NCBI GenBank assembly: GCA_022410635.1
Contig: JAJVDF010000017.1
Coordinates: 2,341,859-2,405,858, forward strand
Direction of reading: 5' to 3'
From: Tretioscincus oriximinensis
Lineage: Eukaryota > Chordata > Lepidosauria > Squamata > Gymnophthalmidae
Length of the DNA stretch: 64,000 bases
Both the position numbers and the translations under genes were made by a program. A model generated the notes under the pieces. The model was not told where the DNA came from. It searched no databases and saw nothing but the letters and a program-made list of their open reading frames with translations. Positions 62,001-64,000 of this stretch are shown here, piece by piece. The first letter of the stretch is position 1. Every line of letters starts with the position of its first letter.

Positions 62001-62123
62001 TGGCAGGTTAATTTTTCAGAAGGAGGCCCAGGTTCCAATTCCACTGGAAGTGAAGTAGCATCCATGTCCTCCCAACTCCCGGATACACCTAACAGCATGG
62101 TAGCAAGTCCTATTGAGGCATGA
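34984..62123 (+). CDS. ISL1: ISL1, LIM-homeodomain transcription factor Islet-1 (six coding exons, whole span)
   Basis: Nuclear DNA-binding regulator of motor neuron, pancreatic islet, second-heart-field and retinal development (known for the family). Six exons join in phase to 1,050 nt, 349 residues plus TGA, the usual vertebrate length. LIM1 is about residues 17-70 with ligands C17, C20, H39, C42, C45, C48, C67 and D70. LIM2 is about 79-132 with C79, C82, H101, C104, C107, C110, C129 and D132. The homeodomain is about 181-240 with the helix-3 motif VWFQNKR. The LIM-interaction region that binds LHX3 lies in exon 5 (about 262-291). From memory, only T55 and N83 differ from the human protein, where both are serine. 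All introns are GT-AG. The gene stands alone, which fits the gene desert known to flank ISL1. No frameshift or early stop is seen. Confidence 0.98.
35012..36127 (+). other. ISL1: ISL1 intron 1
   Basis: 1,116 bp, GTAAGG...TTTTCAG, phase 1. The first half is CpG-rich. It holds an AT microsatellite (35518-35548), a G run (35651-35662), a CA/CG dinucleotide tract (35875-35913) and a C run (35958-35969). No recognisable transposon is seen. Confidence 0.9.
35875..35913. repeat. CA/CG dinucleotide tract, intron 1
   Basis: (CA)n with CG interruptions, similar in composition to the tract upstream of the promoter. Confidence 0.9.
36128..36317 (+). CDS. ISL1: ISL1 coding exon 2 (LIM1)
   Basis: 190 nt, residues 10-73, following a TTTTCAG acceptor and ending AG|GTACGAG. 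It carries the whole first LIM domain: CVGC at 17-20, WHAACLKC at 38-45, C48, then C67 and D70 of the second zinc site. Residue 55 is Thr where I recall Ser in mammals. The LIM domains bind LDB1-type cofactors and restrain DNA binding (family knowledge). Confidence 0.97.
36473..36650 (+). mobile_element. Possible family B element, degenerate
   Basis: CATTCTGCACTAGGCTTTAC, AATCCACATGGCAATGTAGG, GGCCTCTATTCCAAGATCTA show the B order but with many changes. Confidence 0.45.
37914..38062. mobile_element. Family A fold-back MITE, near full length
   Basis: GGCTGCATCCACACATCACT to GATGTGTGGATGCAGCC, 149 bp. Both arms are nearly intact and complementary. A good reference copy. Confidence 0.93.
38185..38275. 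mobile_element. Short family B derivative
   Basis: GCACTGGGCCTTATTTTGGA pairs with TCCGGTACAGGCCCAGTG. The middle is reduced to about 50 bp. Confidence 0.5.
38539..38696 (+). mobile_element. Family B fold-back element with an A-type right terminus
   Basis: GGCCCTGTCCAAACGGAGCC left end. The right end AAGGCTCCGTGTGGATGCAGCC carries the same GTGTGGATGCAGCC that ends family A. Central deletion in the left arm. Confidence 0.9.
38931..39080. mobile_element. Family A fold-back MITE
   Basis: GGCTGCATCTACTCCTCGCT to TGGGTGGATGCAGGCC, 150 bp. One ambiguous base in the right arm. Confidence 0.9.
39544..39691. mobile_element. Family A fold-back MITE
   Basis: GGCTGCATCCATGTATCATT to GATTTGTGGATTCAGTCC. 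Confidence 0.88.
39861..40034. mobile_element. Family D fold-back element
   Basis: Left arm ACTCCGGCTTCAGTTCGTCT-TCAGA is the complement of the right arm CTGAAAGTGGAACGAAGCTG-G. The interior GAGTTGGAGGATGCCAGAAG...ATATCTTGTGTCACTCTGAA is shared with 43366-43540. It ends in ACAGGTGTAGACACAGCC. Confidence 0.75.
40095..40244. mobile_element. Family A fold-back MITE, near full length
   Basis: GGCTGAAATCCACACAACAC to GTGATGTTTGGACGCAGCC, 150 bp with strongly complementary arms. Confidence 0.92.
40896..41075 (-). mobile_element. Family B fold-back element with TTA on both sides
   Basis: GGTTGCATCCACAGGGAGCC (A-type end) to GGCTCCGTGTGGGTGGGGCC, 180 bp, central GCAGGCCCCGAATGGGGCCT-GC. TTA at 40893-40895 and at 41076-41078. 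The most complete B copy. Confidence 0.93.
41241..41579. mobile_element. Element C: GC-rich 339-bp element with family A/B termini
   Basis: GGCTGCATCCACACGGCGTG at the left and CGTGTGTGGATGCCGCC at the right are inverted. The roughly 300-bp interior is GC-rich, not palindromic, and unlike A or B. Flanks are TGA and TCA. It may be a less-deleted relative or captured host sequence. No coding capacity is seen. Confidence 0.7.
41641..41778. mobile_element. Family A fold-back MITE
   Basis: GGCTTCCACGCATCCCTTAT to AAGTGATGCAGCC (right end shortened). Confidence 0.88.
41872..42106. mobile_element. Family D fold-back element
   Basis: GCCCTGAGTCACACACCTAT left end and AACATGAGATGTGGCCAGGG right end. 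Inner arms TAGCTTCGGTCTACTTTCAG and CTGAAAGTGGAGTGAAGTCG. Contains a C run near 41945. Confidence 0.75.
42158..42322 (+). mobile_element. Family B fold-back element
   Basis: CACTGAGCTTTATCCAGGTC, ACCCACATGCCGGGGCAGAC-TATGG, CTAGCATGTAGGTGACAGGC, AGAATAAGGCTCAGTACGGA. Confidence 0.85.
42323..42539 (+). mobile_element. Composite family B element (nested copies)
   Basis: A partial B in one orientation (GGAATAGGAGCCTGCCATCT...) runs into a second B (CATGGCCATCCACATGCCAG...GGGACAGCCCAGATTAAGGC) that ends GTGTGGATTCAGCC. Probably one copy inserted in or recombined with another. Confidence 0.75.
42604..42642. other. Assembly gap (39 N)
   Basis: Unknown bases 75 bp before exon 3. The flanking sequence is GC- and T-rich. 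True length is unknown, so intron 2 length is approximate. Confidence 0.99.
42718..42977 (+). CDS. ISL1: ISL1 coding exon 3 (LIM2 and linker)
   Basis: 260 nt, completing R73 and running to the first base of codon 160. The acceptor is GGCCTCAG|G and the donor GCAG|GTACTA. It encodes LIM2 (KCAKC at 78-82, HIEC at 101-104, C107, C110, C129, D132) and the linker that begins [13 protein letters not shown]. The exon is GC-rich, unlike the AT-rich later exons. It lies 75 bp after a 39-base assembly gap. Codon 83 is AAC (Asn); I recall Ser in mammals. Confidence 0.97.
42990..43229 (-). mobile_element. Family B element(s), compound
   Basis: GGAGCTTATTCTGAGCTGCC, TCTCGGAATAGGAGTTTGCC, TAGACTATGGCAGCCCCC, then GGTAGGCTCCTATTCCAAGA twice over with variants. 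Lies 12 bp past the exon 3 donor. Confidence 0.7.
43237..43362. mobile_element. Family A MITE with TAA on both sides
   Basis: GGCTGCATCCACATATCACT to GGGTGGATNCAGCC. TAA at 43234-43236 and 43363-43365. Part of the right arm is deleted. Confidence 0.9.
43366..43540. mobile_element. Family D fold-back element
   Basis: GTTTCAATCCAACTTCACTC-CATTTTCAG pairs with CTGAAAGTGGACTGAAGCTG-GATTAAAAC. The interior is shared with 39861-40034. It directly abuts the family A copy. Confidence 0.78.
44368..44536 (+). mobile_element. Family B element, degenerate
   Basis: CACTAGTTTTTATTCTGAAT, TCATCCACATGCCATTGCAG, GAGCATGTGGGTGGCAGGTC. Confidence 0.65.
44587..44760 (+). mobile_element. Family B fold-back element
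   Basis: GGCCCTGTCCACATGGCCCG, ATTATGGCAGGCCCCATTGG, CTAGCATGGATGGCAGGCTC, GATTAAGGCTCCCTGTGGAC-AG. Confidence 0.88.
46606..46705 (-). mobile_element. 'GAAGTAGAC' amniote repeat
   Basis: AGCACTTTGGAGATTAACAA, GCATGAGCTTTCATAGACAG, CCTGACGAAGTAGACT; the complement of the family order. Confidence 0.55.
47631..47735. mobile_element. Reptile interspersed repeat ('ACTCAGAAGTAAG' type)
   Basis: CATGGAAGTAAGCCCCAGTG, GGCTTACTTTCAGGTAAATG, GCGCCTATGG follow the known AAGTAAGTCCCA...GGCTTACTCCCAGGTAA pattern. Confidence 0.55.
48330..48395 (+). mobile_element. Probable LINE tail
   Basis: TTGTATCCCGCCTTGGTGGA-ATAAAATAAAATG. Confidence 0.4.
49653..49939 (+). CDS. ISL1: ISL1 coding exon 4 (homeodomain)
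   Basis: 287 nt, residues 160-255. It encodes the linker [13 protein letters not shown], the homeodomain starting [17 protein letters not shown] at about 181, helix 3 with [17 protein letters not shown], then a Q-rich tract ending PNDKT. The donor is ACT|GTAAGT. The acceptor reads ACAG|CAG, a tandem NAGNAG site. Use of the first AG gives the family-standard Ala-Ala-Glu junction, so that start is chosen. Confidence 0.97.
51650..51830 (-). mobile_element. Possible family B element, degenerate
   Basis: The complement reads CTGTACTAAGCCTTGTTCTA, GATTATATACGAACAAGGGC, GATTATGGTGGACAG, recalling the B left arm and centre. Much diverged. Confidence 0.35.
52847..53007 (+). mobile_element. Family B fold-back element
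   Basis: GGCCCTGTTCCCACTGAGGC, GCCATCCACATGCAAGTATA, ACACTTGCATGTAGAGGGCA, ATAAACATCAGTGGAGCC. Central GCAGGCC palindrome is mostly lost. Confidence 0.85.
53493..53632 (+). mobile_element. Family B fold-back element
   Basis: GGTCCTGTCCTCGCTGAGCC, TTCACATGCCATTTGAGGTC, TTGGCAGGCTTCTATTCCAA, AGAATAAGGCTCACTGAGAA. B-like fragments also flank it (about 53430 and 53650). Confidence 0.8.
53990..54166 (+). mobile_element. Family B element, degenerate
   Basis: TTCTGCACTAGGCTTGATTC, TGCATGCCAGTGTAGGCTAC-GGCAGGCCCC, GTCATGTGCAGAA. Confidence 0.6.
54492..54659 (+). CDS. ISL1: ISL1 coding exon 5 (LIM-interaction domain)
   Basis: 168 nt, phase 0 at both ends, residues 256-311 ([20 protein letters not shown]... 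to AFQQL). The acceptor is GTTTTCAG|AAT and the donor CTC|GTAAGT. The middle of the exon corresponds to the segment known in mammals to bind the LIM domains of LHX3. An internal CAG at 54558-54560 could serve as an alternative acceptor that removes exactly 23 codons. Confidence 0.97.
55735..55865 (+). mobile_element. Reptile interspersed repeat
   Basis: GTGTCCAACTCCTGGCTGAC, TACATGGACACC, TTAGTTTGCTATTGCTTGCT, GATTCAGCCAGCACCCC fit a common reptile repeat of the GTCCGACTC...CCATGGAC...TTTGCTATTGCC type. Confidence 0.5.
57004..57056 (+). mobile_element. 3' end of the 'GAAGTAGAC' amniote repeat
   Basis: ATACTGGACTAACACGGCTA then TTTCTCTGAAATT. Confidence 0.55.
57497..57571. repeat. Local tandem duplication of about 40 bp
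   Basis: AATATAACGGTAATCACTGC-AATGTTGTAG is followed by AATATAGCAATAACCACTGC-AGTGTCATAG. Confidence 0.65.
59340..59400 (+). mobile_element. Fragment of the 'ACTCAGAAGTAAG' repeat
   Basis: GTTTACTCAGAAGTAAATTC then CACTTGTGTCTAATG. Confidence 0.55.
59928..60042. mobile_element. Possible family A element, degenerate
   Basis: CTGTGTGCAGATACTGCTTA, GTATTTGGATATTTTAGATT, ATCCATGCTTTATTCAGGA, ATTTAGATGCAACC keep the A order, followed by TAA. Strongly diverged. Confidence 0.45.
61388..61450 (+). mobile_element. Squamate-type repeat tail
   Basis: TTTATTTATTTACATTTTTA, TACCACCCTATACCCAAAAG, TCTCAAGGCAGTTTACAT; the same family as 17389-17430. Confidence 0.6.
62007..62123 (+). CDS. ISL1: ISL1 coding exon 6 (C-terminus and stop)
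   Basis: 117 coding nt, residues 312-349 followed by TGA at 62121-62123. It follows an ATTTGGCAG acceptor and encodes a Ser-rich tail that starts [14 protein letters not shown] and ends [10 protein letters not shown], the typical ISL1 C-terminus. The 3' UTR continues directly in this exon. Confidence 0.97.
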
Positions 62124-63333
62124 GAACCGCTTGTTGCTTACTCTGAATATTTCCGCCCCCTACTGGAGAGAGTGGGAAAGCTATCACATCTGGGGACTCG
62201 AAAGGAAAAACTTTAGTACAAGAAAGAAAAGGAGGAAAAAAGTATTTAACATAACTACGTTCATGATCCTAAAACAAAGAGAAACTCCATGAACTGTTTG
62301 GGGAGTTTTGTTTTGTTATTTTGTTTTGCTTTGTTTTGCAATGATAAGGTAGCAACACTGTGAAGACAATCATGGGAACTTACTAGAATAATATTCACAA
62401 AGAGCAACTGAAAATGCTTTTTGAAAACTTAATAAGAAGAATGATTGGTGAACCCACATGAAAGGATCGGCAAAGGATCAAGAAGGAAAATAAGAGTTTT
62501 TTTAAAAAAGAGAACTTTGCAAAATGTAGAGGATTTGGCCTTCAAGGCCTCCAAGAAATCGACCCCCTCCAAATGGCATCATTTTGTGACTGCACACCAC
62601 GACTCAGAAATTGCCTAGTGGCCATCCTAACACGAATGGTGCTCTGTTTATATACAGTACTGGCTTTTCCCTTGTGAAATATAAAAAGGAAAGGAAAAAA
62701 ACCTGACAAACACAAATTCTTAAAAATAAGAAAACCAACTGACAAAAAAAATCAAGTGGACCTCTGATAGGTTGCATTTCCCAGGATCAAGGAAGGCGAA
62801 TCCTTATTTCCCCTCCTGCCTCCTCCTGCCCCACATGACAGAGTGACCCATTGAAGGTGAAGCTGTGAGCTGTTTGAAATTTCTCTTTTTCAATTGGACT
62901 TTTCACCAGGAGGTTATTTGAAACAACAGCATGTACTGTAGCCATTTGATCTCCCTTTCCCCTTTTCTTTTTAAGGGTGGGTGTCTAGTCCTCTGGGTGC
63001 ATCCACCCATCATTTTAGAATTCTTATTTAAAAAAGGAAGTGATTTCCCCCCCCCCCCTTTTCTAATCAATCTCAACAGATAACTTTATTCACAACCTGG
63101 TATACCTCTTTTGACACACATATACACAGGGTCTGTTTTTTTCCTTCCCTTTTGTGAACTGAAGTCCCTTCAGTAACATTCCCATTTCTTCCCCAAAGAT
63201 ATGTATAGTTCTTGATTTAAGGGAAAAAATGTGTTCCTTTTTTTTTAAAAAAAGACTTTTTTAAGGGAAAAAAAAGAAAGAAAATGGACAGAGTTTTTAC
63301 TCTTTCGCTCTTTATTTTCACTCCTTCGTTGGA

Positions 63334-63339
63334 AATAAA
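63334..63339 (+). terminator. ISL1: Candidate polyadenylation signal 1 (AATAAA)
   Basis: First AATAAA after the stop codon, about 1.2 kb downstream. It is followed at 63351-63375 by a GT-rich stretch that could be the downstream element. Confidence 0.5.
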
Positions 63340-63525
63340 AGAGGGGAAATGCTTCTGTTGGTTTGCTGTTGCGCTGCAAAAATTATAAAATAATTTATTA
63401 TTTATTATCTGAAGACTTGCCACTTTTTAATGTCCCAGTTTGTTTCTTTTGTTGTTGTTGCTGTTGTTGTTTGGTTGAATGTGGGCTTTTCCCTCTTTTG
63501 TTGAAATTCTTTTAAAACAGATTAT

Positions 63526-63535
63526 AATAAATAAA
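63526..63535 (+). terminator. ISL1: Candidate polyadenylation signal 2 (overlapping AATAAA pair)
   Basis: Two overlapping AATAAA hexamers at 63526-63531 and 63530-63535, with TGGTGACGCTC some 35 bases further on. Other AATAAA hexamers lie at 63823-63828 and 63874-63879 and could end a longer transcript. Confidence 0.5.
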
Positions 63536-64000
63536 ATATACCTAAGGAGCCATTTTAGATAGATCAGCCATGGTGACGCTCACATGAAAATTAATGAATG
63601 GGTTACGTGGGATGGATTGGGGAGGGAACAGGGAGGAATTATAATTTGTGGAAAAGAATGTCTTTATGGATTAGCCCAAAGCGAGAATGGAGAAATTTAT
63701 GATTTATTTTCCCCCTTCTTTAAAACTTTTTTTAAAAAGTGGTCTTTGAAATTTTATATCAAGTTCTATGTCTCCCCCTTTTTTTAGTATTATTAATTTT
63801 CCTCTCCTTAAGTATTATGTGAAATAAAAAAGCGCCTATGTAGAATGGTTATATCTTCAGGACTATTTCACTAAATAAACGTTTGGTATAGAGGAATGAT
63901 GAAATAACAACAATGGAAGTAATCTCTTAGATTATACAATTGCAGACAAATATATCTATATTACATCAGACGTATTTACGTTAGATGTTAACGTAAACTG

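Larger units (their letters stand above)
54660..62006 (+). other. ISL1: ISL1 intron 5
   Basis: 7,347 bp, phase 0. AT-rich with sparse old repeats: an interspersed repeat at 55735-55865, a reptile repeat tail at 57004-57056, a 40-bp local duplication at 57497-57571, fragments at 59340-59400 and 61388-61450, and a degenerate family A-like copy at 59928-60042. No coding exon is apparent. Confidence 0.9.
62124..63540 (+). other. ISL1: ISL1 3' UTR (end estimated)
   Basis: AT-rich sequence after the stop with no coding potential in any frame. It includes a TTTTG/GTTTTG-rich stretch at about 62306-62340, a C run near 63050 and a TTG-type microsatellite at about 63450-63472. The end is set by polyadenylation-signal candidates. 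The longest form could reach about 63.9 kb. Confidence 0.7.

Noticed and set aside
1..64000. tRNA, rRNA, microRNA or ISL1 distal enhancer calls
   Set aside because: No cloverleaf or known RNA was recognised by eye, and conserved enhancers cannot be claimed without alignment. Known ISL1 enhancers lie far outside this window in mammals.

Overview
This window is vertebrate nuclear DNA, most likely from a non-avian reptile and probably a lizard or other lepidosaur. The evidence is the split, intron-rich gene, AT-rich flanks, CR1/L2-type LINE tails, reptile-style interspersed repeats and many short fold-back DNA transposons. The species cannot be named from sequence alone.

The only protein-coding gene I can support is ISL1 (LIM-homeodomain factor Islet-1), on the + strand. 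All six coding exons are present: 34984-35011, 36128-36317, 42718-42977, 49653-49939, 54492-54659 and 62007-62123. They sum to 1,050 nt, giving 349 residues plus a stop, which is the usual vertebrate length. Every intron has GT-AG ends and every phase closes. LIM1 and LIM2 (all zinc ligands present), the homeodomain and the C-terminal LIM-interaction region are intact. A CpG-rich promoter lies at about 33.9-35.5 kb, with two CCAAT boxes and a roughly 490-nt leader without ATG. The 3' UTR runs from 62124 to one of several AATAAA signals between 63334 and 63879.

Layout: 1-27.1 kb is AT-rich upstream intergenic DNA. It holds decayed LINE fragments (1-600, 612-800, 10.26-10.65, 12.36, 13.16, 16.98 kb), a near-perfect 177-bp mariner-like fold-back element (14699-14875), microsatellites and several unnamed repeats, but no gene. 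From 27.1 to 44.8 kb (proximal upstream region, promoter flank, introns 1-3) the DNA is crowded with short palindromic elements. I group these as family A (about 16 copies), family B (about a dozen), one longer GC-rich element C and a third fold-back family D. A, B and C share terminal bases (GGCTGCATCCACA type), and three copies have matching 3-bp flanks (TAA, TTA, TAG). This suggests non-autonomous PIF/Harbinger-like elements moved by one transposase. From 44.8 to 62 kb (rest of introns 3-5) the sequence is AT-rich with scattered repeats. The gene spans about 28-29 kb, clearly larger than the roughly 11-12 kb I recall for human ISL1, with introns 2-5 each 4.5-7.3 kb.

The best leads are the concentration of the GGCTGCATCC elements around the ISL1 promoter and first introns, the conserved internal acceptor in exon 5 that would give the known 23-residue-shorter Isl1-beta form, a NAGNAG acceptor at exon 4, and several locally repeated families without an obvious name. 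I found no CRISPR array, tRNA, rRNA or bacterial-type system.
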